Assembly (NCBI RefSeq): GCF_030580655.1
Contig: NZ_JAUQTB010000006.1
Location: forward strand, 185,147 to 249,146
From: Paenibacillus lacisoli
GTDB lineage: Bacteria > Bacillota > Bacilli > Paenibacillales > Paenibacillaceae
Length of the DNA: 64,000 nucleotides
Reading direction: 5' to 3'
Shown piece by piece: positions 14,882 through 24,473 of this stretch. Position numbers and translations under genes: made by a program. The number at the start of each line of letters is the position of its first letter. The first letter of the stretch is position 1. The notes under the pieces were generated by a model. The model was given only the letters and a program-made list of their open reading frames with translations. It was not told the origin of the DNA and searched no databases.

Positions 14882-17095
14882 ATGAATGGCCGAAAGACGT
14901 CAGAGGACGGCGCAGTGACACCATTTCTGATTCTTGTTTTTGCAGTCATCTTTGCTTTTGTGGCTGTGTTCGCAGATACAGCGCGGATTGCTGCCCTGCA
15001 TGTTCAGACCGACCGGTTAACCCATGCGGCAGTTAGGTCTGTAATGTCGTCATTTGACCCTGTACTGCAGCAGCAGTATGCCCTGTTTGCTTTGGGTGAA
15101 GGGGCAGGTCAGGAAATTATGACCAAGGTGCTGAATGACAGTGACCAATTGAATACAAGAGATGGAAACATCAGTATCCTCACAGGTCAGGTGGATTCAT
15201 CGACACTGACGAAGGACCGCAAGCTAGGAAGATATATGATATTTAATCATCAGGTTCAGGAGGAGATGAAATACAAGGCGCCCGTCGATTTTGCATTCGA
15301 AATACTGGACCGCTTTAAACCCCTCTCCCGGGATATGAAGGAAGCATCACATACTGTGGATCTGATGAAGAAGCTTCAGAAGCTGTATGATGAACGCGAG
15401 CAAAAGCTGGACGAGGCCTTAGAGAATCGAAGGAAAGCAGCATCCGGCATAAGTAAAATTCCAGGCTTGCTTGGGAATGACAGTGCAGAGGTGATCGGCG
15501 ACCAGAGACTTGGAGGATCGATCCGGAGCGCGGCCGATTCGGCTGCGATGTATGAGGACTATCAGCTCAAGGTGAACGAGGACGCGCTCAGGGAACCGAA
15601 GGACAAGCAGTACAATGATGAGCTCCAGAGGTACCGACTGGGAACCGGCATTATTTTGACACGCATTCAGCAGGAGAGTCAGCAGGCCGTGAAGGAACAT
15701 GCGGAGCTGCTGGCCAAGAGCCGAAGTCTTATTCACGAAGCCTCCATGCTCAATGAGCAAATGAAAGGGGTGATTGAGGAAAGCAGGCAGCGTAACGCCA
15801 ACCAGGGATACGATACGGTGGGGAGTGCCAGTACACCAAATCAGAAAGCTTCATCGTCAGAAGGGACTGCAGGCCAATCCAGGGCAAGGGCTGAGGAGCT
15901 TTTGCTTCCGGAATCGATCTTTATCATGCTGGAGACAGGAATATCAGAGCAGGAAAAAGACCATGCAGCGAATGGTCAACTGCTGATGTCTGCCCGTTCA
16001 TCCATGCAGTCTGCCGTGAGCGCTGGCACGACCAGTGCAGAATATAAGCAGAGTGTGCGCAGCGCCTATCATGCAGTCAAGACTTATGAACAGCGCTACC
16101 TGGACAGCGGCAGTTCCAATGAGATTAACCGGGAACAAGAGGCACTGGAAGAAAGACGTGGTTCGGATAAAGAACGCAAGTCACTGGAGAAACAGGCGGG
16201 TGCCAAATTGAAGCAGGCTTATCAAGTCCTGGATATGCTCCGCAAGGGACAGGAGAGCAGTGCACAGTTTGAGCAGCTGAAGCAGTATTACGAGGAAAGT
16301 CTTGCTTATAACCAAAGCTCAAATGAAGAGGTGTCAGCAGGCACTGCTGCATCCGATCCATATGAAGCGGGCGGTAATGCCATGCAGGGAATGGACGGAA
16401 TGTACGCGGCTGCTGCAAGTCTTATGGGACAGTTGAGCGATGAATTTTTTCAGAACGAGTATGCCTTAATGTATTTTAATCATGTTGATTTCGGTAAACT
16501 TGGGGGACTTTCGGCTGGATCCGGGGGATTTAAAGGTCAGATGGCTGAAGTGCTTGGCGATCAGCTGCTGGTGAACAACCAGGAGGTTGAGTACATTTTA
16601 TATGGGTTGCATAACCCAACCGGGAACCTGGCAGCTGCCTATGGAGAAATCTTTGGTATGAGGCTGGCTATTCGTACCATGGAAGGCCTGATCAAGAACA
16701 GCAGCAAAGGAAATCCGCTTCTCGTCCTGGCAGCAGCCGTTCTGTACGGGGTAGAGAAGGCGATCGAGGATATGGTTGAACTGGCGCAAAAGGGGGCGAT
16801 TCAATTGTCCGAATATGTGCCGGTGCGTATGACATATGCTGACCATCTGCGGCTGTTTCTGATGCTGCACAGCCATAATGAACACAAGATGTCCAGGATG
16901 CTTGCCTTGATCCGGCTGAATACAGGGATCAATCCGGCCGAACGTGATACCTATGCTTCCGGTGAGGTTAAGCGCGGGATGCGGCTGTGGTTTTTGCCTG
17001 GTGTTATGGGGACGCTCGGAATCGGCACAGGCAGCGGGGGAGTGTATGAGAATGGACGATATTATGTTACCAAGCAGGCGGATTTCTCCTATTGA
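14882..17095 (+). CDS. large TadG-like exported coiled-coil protein (DUF5702-like)
   Basis: A 737-residue protein. The N-terminal Tad-type segment DGAVTPFLILVFAVIFAFVAVFADTARIAA is followed by a long extracytoplasmic region rich in Lys, Glu, Gln and Ser. Residues about 150-480 look like coiled coil. A membrane-associated, Gly-rich C-terminal part follows (FQNEYALMYFNHVDFG; NNQEVEYILYGL; MRLAIRTMEGL). I recall such proteins annotated as DUF5702 in Firmicute Tad operons. GGAGG lies 8 bases before the ATG. It is probably a surface-exposed or assembly-associated component; the exact role is unknown. Confidence 0.75.
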   Translation: MNGRKTSEDGAVTPFLILVFAVIFAFVAVFADTARIAALHVQTDRLTHAAVRSVMSSFDPVLQQQYALFALGEGAGQEIMTKVLNDSDQLNTRDGNISILTGQVDSSTLTKDRKLGRYMIFNHQVQEEMKYKAPVDFAFEILDRFKPLSRDMKEASHTVDLMKKLQKLYDEREQKLDEALENRRKAASGISKIPGLLGNDSAEVIGDQRLGGSIRSAADSAAMYEDYQLKVNEDALREPKDKQYNDELQRYRLGTGIILTRIQQESQQAVKEHAELLAKSRSLIHEASMLNEQMKGVIEESRQRNANQGYDTVGSASTPNQKASSSEGTAGQSRARAEELLLPESIFIMLETGISEQEKDHAANGQLLMSARSSMQSAVSAGTTSAEYKQSVRSAYHAVKTYEQRYLDSGSSNEINREQEALEERRGSDKERKSLEKQAGAKLKQAYQVLDMLRKGQESSAQFEQLKQYYEESLAYNQSSNEEVSAGTAASDPYEAGGNAMQGMDGMYAAAASLMGQLSDEFFQNEYALMYFNHVDFGKLGGLSAGSGGFKGQMAEVLGDQLLVNNQEVEYILYGLHNPTGNLAAAYGEIFGMRLAIRTMEGLIKNSSKGNPLLVLAAAVLYGVEKAIEDMVELAQKGAIQLSEYVPVRMTYADHLRLFLMLHSHNEHKMSRMLALIRLNTGINPAERDTYASGEVKRGMRLWFLPGVMGTLGIGTGSGGVYENGRYYVTKQADFSY

Positions 17096-17127
17096 TCTCA
17101 AATTATATTGAGAGGGGAGAGAGGACT

Positions 17128-18066
17128 GTGCTTCAGAAGCGGCGCGAGCAGGGAAGCATTGTGCTGGAGGCGTCTATCGTACTGCCGTTTTTTATTTTTG
17201 TTGTACTTTTCTTGATCTACATTGTTCAGATGACCTTAGTCTCCACCGCGCTGCAGACGGTAGCCTCCGAGACGGTTAAACAGGTATCATCCCAGATTTA
17301 CCCGGTCTCCCGTGGTGTCGATTCTATTTCTTCAGCAGCGGATCATGCCGTTTCCAAGATGCCAATTCCTAAATTATCGCTGGATGAATGGAGCGGTCGT
17401 TTCGCCGGGATGCTGCCAGCTCCGCTCTCCGAATGGATGGAGCAGGCCGTACAAGCAGGTAAAAGTCCACTAGAGGAACTGAAAGGTCAGGTCGCGGAGA
17501 CGGTGCTGGATCCGGTAATCAAACCCTTATTCAAGTCTTATGTCGAAAAGAGCTTGCTCAGGTATGAACGTATCCATGTAACAGGGATTACCGTTCCTGA
17601 CCTGGCATCGAAGACCAATCCATATTTTAAGGTGGAGCTTCGTTACGAGCTGCCAATGAAGGTGCCCTTCTTGTACAGGAGTATCTATATTCAGGCCGCC
17701 GCTGAAGAAAGGCTGTGGATCGGTGATACCGGTGAAGGTTCATCGGATGGGAAAAATACAGGCGGAAACGGCAGTACAGTGATTGAGCTGCTTTACAAAC
17801 CTGAGCCTGCCATAAAGGGGAAATATAACAAAATCAAAGTCAGAATTCCACCAGGAAGCTCGGCCAATCTATCGGTTTTATATAAATCCGGCAGCAGTAC
17901 AGCCAAGCATATCGGCTGGGCAGCCGCAGATGCAGAGGGCATTCTGGAATGGAACTGGTTTGTGGGAACGAAAACGACGCCAGGTCAATGGGCCTTTATT
18001 GTGGAGACGGCAGACGGGAGCCGGATTGAAGTGCCTTTTGAGGTGGCAGAGTCATCTAGCTCCTAG
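17128..18066 (+). CDS. TadE-like pseudopilin 2 with extended C-terminal domain
   Basis: A 312-residue exported protein. Near residues 8-40 it has the TadE signature QGSIVLEASIVLPFFIFVVLFLIYI. The extracytoplasmic part ends in a beta-rich region of about 100 residues (VIELLYKPEPAIKGKYNKIKV to PFEVAESSSS) that looks like an added immunoglobulin-like or sugar-binding module. The start is GTG 17128, with GGGGAG 8 bases upstream; the in-frame TTG at 17092 overlaps the preceding gene and has no site. Confidence 0.8.
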   Translation: MLQKRREQGSIVLEASIVLPFFIFVVLFLIYIVQMTLVSTALQTVASETVKQVSSQIYPVSRGVDSISSAADHAVSKMPIPKLSLDEWSGRFAGMLPAPLSEWMEQAVQAGKSPLEELKGQVAETVLDPVIKPLFKSYVEKSLLRYERIHVTGITVPDLASKTNPYFKVELRYELPMKVPFLYRSIYIQAAAEERLWIGDTGEGSSDGKNTGGNGSTVIELLYKPEPAIKGKYNKIKVRIPPGSSANLSVLYKSGSSTAKHIGWAAADAEGILEWNWFVGTKTTPGQWAFIVETADGSRIEVPFEVAESSSS

Positions 18067-18083
18067 TTACAACGTGACCTGAA

Positions 18084-18614
18084 ATGAAATGGAGGGAAAA
18101 GCATCTGAGTATTCACTACGGGATATGTGCTGTATTTATAGTGGCAGCTCTGATTACGGACCTCCGTTATATGAAAATTCCTAATAAGCTGACCCTACCG
18201 GCAATGCTTGGTGGACTCTTTTACCAAGGGGCCGCCGAAGGCTGGGAAGGCTTGATTTCTGCATCGGCAGGAATCGGTGCTGGTTTTGGAATACTGCTCA
18301 TTATGTATTGGACGGGTGCTGTCGGAGCAGGAGATGTAAAGCTGTTCGGCGGAATTGGGGCCTGGACCGGAACCATGTTTACCGTTCAATCCATAATCTG
18401 CTCTGTTATGTTTGCCGGGCTGATCGGTCTGGGAATCCTGCTGTGGCGCCGCGAGATGCTGCTGCGTATCCGGAGGATTCTAACAGCGGTAGCAGGAATG
18501 TTCCTTATTGGGAGCAGGGAAGCTATTCGGCATGGTGCCGCAGAGCATATCCGGTTTCCTTTTATGATCGCGGTGGTACCGGGTGTCATATGTACATACA
18601 TCAATTATGTTTGA
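18084..18614 (+). CDS. tadV: prepilin peptidase, A24 family (CpaA/TadV-like)
   Basis: A 176-residue inner membrane aspartic protease that cleaves the leader of Flp-type pilins. Both catalytic aspartates are present: D in ITDLRYMKIPN near residue 26 and D in GAGDVKL near residue 77. There are about five hydrophobic segments. It is a short form without the N-terminal methylase domain, as usual for Tad systems. ATG 18084 is used, but a good GGAGGG lies just inside it, so a start slightly downstream is possible. Confidence 0.9.
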   Translation: MKWREKHLSIHYGICAVFIVAALITDLRYMKIPNKLTLPAMLGGLFYQGAAEGWEGLISASAGIGAGFGILLIMYWTGAVGAGDVKLFGGIGAWTGTMFTVQSIICSVMFAGLIGLGILLWRREMLLRIRRILTAVAGMFLIGSREAIRHGAAEHIRFPFMIAVVPGVICTYINYV

Positions 18615-18693
18615 GCAGAATGGTTTTGGGGCGTGCGCGGAAGCTTCAGGATGTACAGCTGAGGCGGCCAGAGATTGAAATGAGGTGAAACCT

Positions 18694-20436
18694 TTGCCGG
18701 CGCTATCAGACTTATCAAGGGATTTTGTAGACAATGGCGGAGCATGTATGGTCCTGTACATGGAGCCCCCACTCCAAGTGAATCAGTTAAACCGTATTCA
18801 AACTGGTATGATGACCTCGAATGCCATTCCCCGATTGCTTCCTTTAAGCATCCGGGAGATTGACTTCCAGGTGACACTCCAGTATGACATTACAGGCCGG
18901 CGGATGTTCTCCCATCAGCTGAAGAGTCACAAGATTGGGATCATGGATATGTATACCCTGCTGTTTGAATTATGCGAGACACTGTTGAACGGCAGGATAT
19001 ACATGCTGGATATTCGCAATTTTATTCTGGATGAACAGTATATGTTCGTGGACGCTACGGGAGAGCTGAGTTCAGTTTTCTTTTGTTATGTGCCGCTGCA
19101 GGAGCCGGATGATACCCCTGTACAAGTGCGTTTCAGCAGGCTGGTAACCAGGCTTATGCCTCATGTTAAGGAGCTGTCGGGCAGCGGAATACAGACTATT
19201 CTCAATCAGTGTGCCGCCGAGCCGTTTGACCTGAGGCTGCTGCACGAAATTTTGTTGAATCTGTTAAATGACGATAATCCGAGCAGAAGTTCCTATGCGC
19301 AAAATATGTCCACGGCCGGTGTTCATGGACTGCATATCGCTTCTGGGCAGCTACCTCACAAGAGGAACATGGATGGATGGGGCCCAGAGAAATTTCAGCA
19401 TTCGGATGGTAGCCGCATGAGCATGAAGCTTGAAGAGATCCCTGACGAAACGGGACCGACCATCCCCCATAACCGGAAAGAAGCTAGAAACAGCCTGTTT
19501 CATCCGGCCAATCAACGGTATGAGCCTGGGAATGTACCTAAACATGAGAATAAACTGGAGGAAGCAGAGGGGGAAGATGGCCTCAAGGAGAGTTCGGCCA
19601 GACGGACTTATGTTGGTCTAGGGGGCCTTCTGGTTAGTGCGGTGGGATGGAGATTTTTTTATCTGGCGGAAGCTACCGTAATGAACCTTGTCATTTCGGG
19701 CGCTGTAACTATCGTCATGGCTGCAGTATCTTTGCTCGCCTGGAATGGCCGGTTATTTGAATTAGGCATCAAAAAAGCTAAGGAAGACGAAACTGAAGAG
19801 TGGCGCTGGAACCAAGCGGACAGCGAGGCAGTTGAAGAGAAGGCTGGGACAGAAACGGAGCAGCCGGATTGGGCACGTGTTGTCCAGGCTGTGAACGCCT
19901 CCCATGATATGGAGTGCGGCAGCCAATCTTTCTCTGCACGTGAGAATTTGTCCTTCAACCAAATGGAAGGTGCAGGTGGTGGAGTCGGGGAATTATCAAT
20001 GCTGAACCCGGTGGGATACCTTCATTTCCCGGGCGAAGCTCCGGCTGGTGATAAAGGCGTGGCCACGGTTCTCCTGAAGGCCTCGTCCGGGGCTCAAAAG
20101 GATCCATCGGCGCAGCATTCAGCTCGCTCATTCGGTTACTTGGAGAGACAGACTGCTGACAGCGGGCAGAAGGAAAGGATCGAGCTTCATCGTGGCAGCT
20201 TTCTGATCGGCCGGGCGGAAGGGGCCGTACAGTATGTCGAGTCCTCTGTAGGTGCCTCGCGTACACATGTGGAGCTTAGCCGCAGGCAAGACCGGTATGT
20301 GATCAAGGACTTGGCTTCCAGTAACGGCACGACTCTAAGAGGTGAGCTAATGATTCCCTATAAAGAGTATCTATTAGATCATGGAGATACTTTTTCATTC
20401 GCAGGCGCTTCCTACACTTTCCGGTCAACGGCATAG
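18694..20436 (+). CDS. FHA-domain membrane protein of the Tad operon (DUF6382-like)
   Basis: A 580-residue protein. Residues 1-190 match the N-terminal domain found in similar Firmicute proteins (I recall the name DUF6382). A variable linker leads to two membrane helices near residues 308-350. An acidic linker and a C-terminal FHA domain (about 490-575) follow, with FLIGRAEG, ASRTHVELS and DLASSNGTTLRG. The FHA Arg, Ser and Asn residues are present, so phosphothreonine binding is expected. This hints that a Ser/Thr kinase controls pilus assembly. The start is TTG 18694 with GAGGTGA 5 bases upstream. It is the last gene of the Tad run, followed by a terminator. Confidence 0.82.
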   Translation: MPALSDLSRDFVDNGGACMVLYMEPPLQVNQLNRIQTGMMTSNAIPRLLPLSIREIDFQVTLQYDITGRRMFSHQLKSHKIGIMDMYTLLFELCETLLNGRIYMLDIRNFILDEQYMFVDATGELSSVFFCYVPLQEPDDTPVQVRFSRLVTRLMPHVKELSGSGIQTILNQCAAEPFDLRLLHEILLNLLNDDNPSRSSYAQNMSTAGVHGLHIASGQLPHKRNMDGWGPEKFQHSDGSRMSMKLEEIPDETGPTIPHNRKEARNSLFHPANQRYEPGNVPKHENKLEEAEGEDGLKESSARRTYVGLGGLLVSAVGWRFFYLAEATVMNLVISGAVTIVMAAVSLLAWNGRLFELGIKKAKEDETEEWRWNQADSEAVEEKAGTETEQPDWARVVQAVNASHDMECGSQSFSARENLSFNQMEGAGGGVGELSMLNPVGYLHFPGEAPAGDKGVATVLLKASSGAQKDPSAQHSARSFGYLERQTADSGQKERIELHRGSFLIGRAEGAVQYVESSVGASRTHVELSRRQDRYVIKDLASSNGTTLRGELMIPYKEYLLDHGDTFSFAGASYTFRSTA

Positions 20437-20441
20437 AAAGA

Positions 20442-20478
20442 CAGCTCCCGCCCTTTCAGGGGCAGGAGCTATTTTTTT
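20442..20478 (+). terminator. terminator of the Tad operon
   Basis: AGCTCC-CCC and GGG-GGAGCT stem followed by seven T, 6 bases after the stop. Confidence 0.9.
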
Positions 20479-20611
20479 GTAATATGAAATCAAGGCGTGG
20501 GGCGTGTGTTCAAAAGATAAAGGATAGGTTATACATTTTATGTTTGTTTCTTTTATGGTGATTAGATAAGGGTACAAAAGCCCAATCCTTACAGAACAGG
20601 AGCTGATATGC

Positions 20612-20794
20612 TTGTTCGCCTTTGCGACGCTGATCGCTGTATTTGTCAGTCCCGTTATCGCTTTTTTGCTGCTGTATCTGCTGCTGGATCCAGCCAGATA
20701 TACGACAGCTGTTCGTGTCTGGGCATCCATCTTGTTTGCTGTCCTCGTATGGACGCTGCTCGTTCTTCTGACGTATATACAGGCTTACAGTTAG
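20612..20794 (+). CDS. small two-helix membrane protein
   Basis: A 60-residue protein composed almost wholly of two hydrophobic helices (LIAVFVSPVIAFLLLYLLL and VWASILFAVLVWTLLVLL) separated by DPARYTTAVR. It starts at TTG 20612 with AGGAG 9 bases upstream. It stands alone between the Tad terminator and a convergent gene. A long hairpin at 20797-20838 (ACAAGGGAGC/GCTCCCTTGT) follows the stop. Function unknown; the composition and ribosome site argue that it is real. Confidence 0.55.
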   Translation: MFAFATLIAVFVSPVIAFLLLYLLLDPARYTTAVRVWASILFAVLVWTLLVLLTYIQAYS

Positions 20795-20854
20795 ACAAGG
20801 GAGCGGTAAACCTATGCGGTTTTATCGGCTCCCTTGTGAGGATACGCTATTTGT

Positions 20855-21766
20855 TTAATCCGACAGTTTGCGTGATTTGAGATCCTCGAGCGCAAGCTGG
20901 AGAGTGGGGAAGAGGTACTGGAATCCATGATCCAGCGCTTTCTTGGGGATGACACGCATCCCTTCCAGAAGCACGACAGCCAGCTCTCCGACCGCAGTCT
21001 TGATCAGGAAACTCGGAACCGGAAACCAGTGCGGGCGGTGGAATACCTGTCCAATGGTTCGGCCAAATTCGTCATTGGTTACCGGATTCGGGGAAGAGGC
21101 ATTGACGCCGCCTGTCATTTCCTTGTTCATCACCATAAAATCAATTAACCGGACCATATCAATAATGTGAATCCAACTGTTCCACTGCTTGCCGCTGCCG
21201 ACTCTGCCTCCGACTCCAAGATGGTAAGGCAGCTTCAGAAGCGGAAAAACCCCTTTACGGTGACCCAGGACAAGACTGACCCGCAACAGCGCTAAGCGCA
21301 CTCCCTTGATCGCTTCGGCGGCTTTCTCCCACTCGACAGCAACATGAGAAGGAAAATTCATATCCCGGGCAGGACTATTCTCGTCGAACGTCTTGTCCGG
21401 GGAAGTTCCGTAAATCGCCATGGCTGATGCCTGTACCACCACTTCCGGCTTATGCTGCAGCGCATCAATCGCTTTGGCGACGATGGCGACGGTCCGGAGC
21501 CGTGATTCGATAATTTCCTCTTTGGCTTTCTTGGTCCAGCGCTGGTTCAGTGTTTCCCCTGACAGGTTTACAAGGGCATCAATGCCCTCGATCATCTGCG
21601 GTGTCTGATCCAGCTGATCCCAGCTGATATAGCTCAGGTTTGTACTGGGCTGGGCATGCTGAGGATGCTCGCGGGTGACGATCACCAGCTGGTGACCGGC
21701 TTCAAGCCAGAAATCGACCAGTGCCCTTCCTATAAATCCTGTGCCTCCGCACACAACAATCTTCAT
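20855..21766 (-). CDS. NAD-dependent epimerase family protein (TIGR01777/YfcH-like)
   Basis: A 303-residue short-chain dehydrogenase-like enzyme. The N-terminal Rossmann motif GGTGFIGRAL binds NAD(P). SAMAIYG carries the catalytic-type Tyr, and VNLSGE and SPNPVTNDEF are family features. The C-terminal DUF1731-type tail (RVIPKKALDHGFQYLFPTLQLAL) defines the YfcH/YfhF subgroup. The substrate is unknown. The start has GAGGAGG 7 bases upstream. It is transcribed alone on the minus strand. Confidence 0.92.
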   Translation of the reverse strand: MKIVVCGGTGFIGRALVDFWLEAGHQLVIVTREHPQHAQPSTNLSYISWDQLDQTPQMIEGIDALVNLSGETLNQRWTKKAKEEIIESRLRTVAIVAKAIDALQHKPEVVVQASAMAIYGTSPDKTFDENSPARDMNFPSHVAVEWEKAAEAIKGVRLALLRVSLVLGHRKGVFPLLKLPYHLGVGGRVGSGKQWNSWIHIIDMVRLIDFMVMNKEMTGGVNASSPNPVTNDEFGRTIGQVFHRPHWFPVPSFLIKTAVGELAVVLLEGMRVIPKKALDHGFQYLFPTLQLALEDLKSRKLSD

Positions 21767-22165
21767 CCTTATTCCTCCTCATAGGGTCCATCGTTCTACA
21801 TCTAATCCTGCATTTGCATCAATGGAAAGGCGAGTTTCCAATCTGACGGGCTAATGCCGCAGTGTGACAAATGCCACAGTGTCGTGATGATATGTACTGA
21901 TTTCGGATAGCTGGGTCAATCTGGTATACAGCTAATTACCCTGCAGATACAGACTTGTCCCTTCCGGCAAGCAGAAAGGTTTGCTTCAGATATTCCCGGG
22001 GGGATCCCATCACCATCGTTCCTCTTGCATAATTACAAACGAATCCGCTTCAATGACCTGATTACCTGTAATATGTTCTGTTACCTTTTATATATAGCAC
22101 TGATACTTGAAGAAAATCAAAAAGAGTGCTGCTAAGCGGTCCGGAAGGCATCCAAAATGCTCATG

Positions 22166-22194
22166 TTGTCTGTTTGGTCCAAGCAGGCTAAAAT
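22166..22194 (+). promoter_or_regulatory. promoter of nfo
   Basis: TTGTCT (22166-22171), a 17-base spacer and TAAAAT (22189-22194), about 30 bases before the start codon. The remaining 400 bases of the gap from 21767 show no gene, RNA or clear repeat. Confidence 0.75.
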
Positions 22195-22224
22195 AAGAGG
22201 AACATTTGATGAAAAGGGGGAAGA

Positions 22225-23355
22225 ATGATGCTGAAAATTGGTTCCCACGTGTCATTCTCGGACAAGGGACTGCTGACTGCGGCCAAGGAAGCCCAGGGAT
22301 ACGGTTCCAGTTCGTTCATGATTTATACAGGAGCACCACAAAACACACGGCGCAAGCCAATTGAAAGTATGTATCTTGAAGAAGGCAAGGCCTTAATGCA
22401 GCAGAACGGGGTGGGTGAAATTGTGGTCCATGCACCGTATATCATCAATCTCGGATCTTATAAGGAAAACACGTACGAGTTGGCTGTAAGCTTCCTGCAG
22501 GAGGAAATCCGCCGTACTCATGCGATTGGTGTGCGTAATATCGTCCTGCATCCCGGTGCTTTTACCGATAAAGATGCGGAATACGGAATATCCCGGATCG
22601 CGGATGGTTTGAACGAAGTACTGGACGGCGTGAAGGAGACGGATGTGAATATCGCACTCGAAACGATGGCTGGCAAAGGCACGGAGATCGGCCGCAGCTT
22701 CGAGGAAATCGCGCAAATCATCGATAGGGTTCACCATAACGAACGCCTGACGATCTGTATGGATACCTGCCATATTCACGACGCCGGGTATGATATTGTG
22801 AACGATCTGGACGGGGTGCTGAAGCAGTTCGACGATCTGATCGGACTGGACCGGATTGCGGTTGTGCACATCAACGACAGCAAAAATCCGGCGGGTGCGA
22901 AGAAGGACCGTCATACCCCGATTGGCTCGGGCTGGATCGGATATCAGGCTATCCATAATGTGGTGCACCATGAACTGCTGAAGGGCAGACCGTTTATTCT
23001 CGAAACGCCATGGATCGGCAAGGATGCTAAAACGCAGCGTCCGATGTATGAAGCCGAGATTGCACTGCTGCGCGGCGATGTATCAGAGCGTTTTGGCGGA
23101 CAATTCCTGAGTGAGGTAGAAGAGCTGCACGGTTTCTTTTCCAAGCAGGACATTGAACACCGCTCCTTCGTGCTGAATACCTGGGAGCTGCTTAAGAACG
23201 ATGCCAAGGCCAAAAAGGCCGACCCGCGCGAGCCGATGGAACGCTTGTATGATATGGTCGCGGAAGCAGGGCTGTTCCCAGAGTTGAGTGAGGAGCAGAT
23301 CAACCAGCGGCTGATCGCCTGGTTCGCCGGCAAAGAGCAGCTGGTGACCATTTAA
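22225..23355 (+). CDS. nfo: deoxyribonuclease IV / AP endonuclease with C-terminal extension
   Basis: A base-excision repair enzyme cutting at abasic sites. Residues 1-288 cover the full Nfo TIM barrel with its zinc ligands: [65 protein letters not shown] and FILETP. The usual length is about 285-300, yet this protein runs to 376. The extra 85 residues (from about [10 protein letters not shown]) are helical and end in [16 protein letters not shown]. Start at ATGATG 22225, behind AAGGGGG. It is followed 41 bases later by purU. Confidence 0.93.
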   Translation: MMLKIGSHVSFSDKGLLTAAKEAQGYGSSSFMIYTGAPQNTRRKPIESMYLEEGKALMQQNGVGEIVVHAPYIINLGSYKENTYELAVSFLQEEIRRTHAIGVRNIVLHPGAFTDKDAEYGISRIADGLNEVLDGVKETDVNIALETMAGKGTEIGRSFEEIAQIIDRVHHNERLTICMDTCHIHDAGYDIVNDLDGVLKQFDDLIGLDRIAVVHINDSKNPAGAKKDRHTPIGSGWIGYQAIHNVVHHELLKGRPFILETPWIGKDAKTQRPMYEAEIALLRGDVSERFGGQFLSEVEELHGFFSKQDIEHRSFVLNTWELLKNDAKAKKADPREPMERLYDMVAEAGLFPELSEEQINQRLIAWFAGKEQLVTI

Positions 23356-23396
23356 TTCATAGCAGATTATAAATATAGTAGGGGGCATTTCATCCA

Positions 23397-24293
23397 ATGA
23401 GTATCCACACCAAGCAAACAGCAGCCAACCCTGAGCGTCTGAACGACCGGGCTCGTATGCTGATCTCTTGCCCGGACGGCCCGGGAATCGTTGCAGCCGT
23501 ATCGCGTTTTCTTCATGAACATGGCGCGAATATTGTCCAATCGGACCAGTACACCATGGACCCGGAAGGCGGCATGTTTTTCATGCGGGTAGAATTCGAC
23601 CTGCCGCAGCTGCAGAAGAACCTGCCGGACGTGGAGAAGGATTTTGCTGCTGTCGGAGAGCAGTTTAATATGGAGTGGAGCATCCGTCCGCTGAACCGCA
23701 AGAAAAGACTGGCCATCTTCGTATCCAAAGAAGACCATTGCCTGGTCGAGCTGCTGTGGCAGTGGCAGGCCGGTGATCTGGACGCCGAGATTGCCATGGT
23801 CGTGAGCAACCATCAGGATATGCAGCCGTATGTCGAGTCCTTCGGCATTCCCTATCACCATGTGCCGGTAACGCCGGATACAAAGAAAGAGGCGGAACAG
23901 CGCCAGCTGGAGCTGATCGGGAATGATATTGACGTCATCATTCTGGCCAGATATATGCAGATTATTTCTCCGCTCTTCATCGAGCATTACCGCAATCGGA
24001 TCATCAACATTCACCATTCCTTCCTGCCGGCATTCGTAGGCGGCAAGCCTTACGCCCAGGCCTATAACCGAGGAGTTAAGCTGATTGGCGCCACTGCCCA
24101 CTACGTAACGGAAGAACTGGATGGCGGACCGATCATCGAGCAGGACGTCCAGCGTGTCAGCCATAGTGATGACGTAAGTGAGCTGAAGCGGATCGGCCGC
24201 ACCATTGAGCGTGTGGTACTGGCGCGCGCGGTCAAGTGGCACACGGAGGACCGGGTGCTGGTGCACGAGAATAAAACGGTGGTCTTTAACTAA
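23397..24293 (+). CDS. purU: formyltetrahydrofolate deformylase
   Basis: A 298-residue enzyme hydrolysing 10-formyl-THF to THF and formate, balancing one-carbon and purine metabolism. The N-terminal ACT domain (ISCPDGPGIVAAVSRFL) senses amino acids. The C-terminal formyltransferase-type domain has the catalytic Asn-His-Asp set: IINIHHSFLPAF, IGATAHYV, and DGGPIIEQD. It is co-directional with nfo and ends at a clear terminator. Confidence 0.95.
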   Translation: MSIHTKQTAANPERLNDRARMLISCPDGPGIVAAVSRFLHEHGANIVQSDQYTMDPEGGMFFMRVEFDLPQLQKNLPDVEKDFAAVGEQFNMEWSIRPLNRKKRLAIFVSKEDHCLVELLWQWQAGDLDAEIAMVVSNHQDMQPYVESFGIPYHHVPVTPDTKKEAEQRQLELIGNDIDVIILARYMQIISPLFIEHYRNRIINIHHSFLPAFVGGKPYAQAYNRGVKLIGATAHYVTEELDGGPIIEQDVQRVSHSDDVSELKRIGRTIERVVLARAVKWHTEDRVLVHENKTVVFN

Positions 24294-24317
24294 CCCCGTC
24301 ATCATAAAGATCGATAG

Positions 24318-24356
24318 GAAAGACAGCTAGAGCAGAGGCTCAGGCTGTCTTTCTGC
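24318..24356 (+). terminator. terminator of purU
   Basis: GAAAGACAGC and GCTGTCTTTC arms around a 16-base loop. The T-run is short and within the stem. Confidence 0.7.
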
Positions 24357-24410
24357 CGTTAAGGGCATAAATTATTGAAATTTTGCAAACTTTGCCTGAA
24401 GTTGTCTCGT

Positions 24411-24416
24411 TATAAT
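24411..24416 (+). promoter_or_regulatory. candidate promoter of the ABC/MoxR operon
   Basis: A perfect TATAAT lies 57 bases before the first start. The -35 region is weak (ACTTTG with a 16-base spacer), so an activator or alternative site may be needed. Confidence 0.45.
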
Positions 24417-24473
24417 GTAGACAATCCATATTTGATTTTTTTGGAAAATGATTGGAGAAGGGCAGGAATTCAT

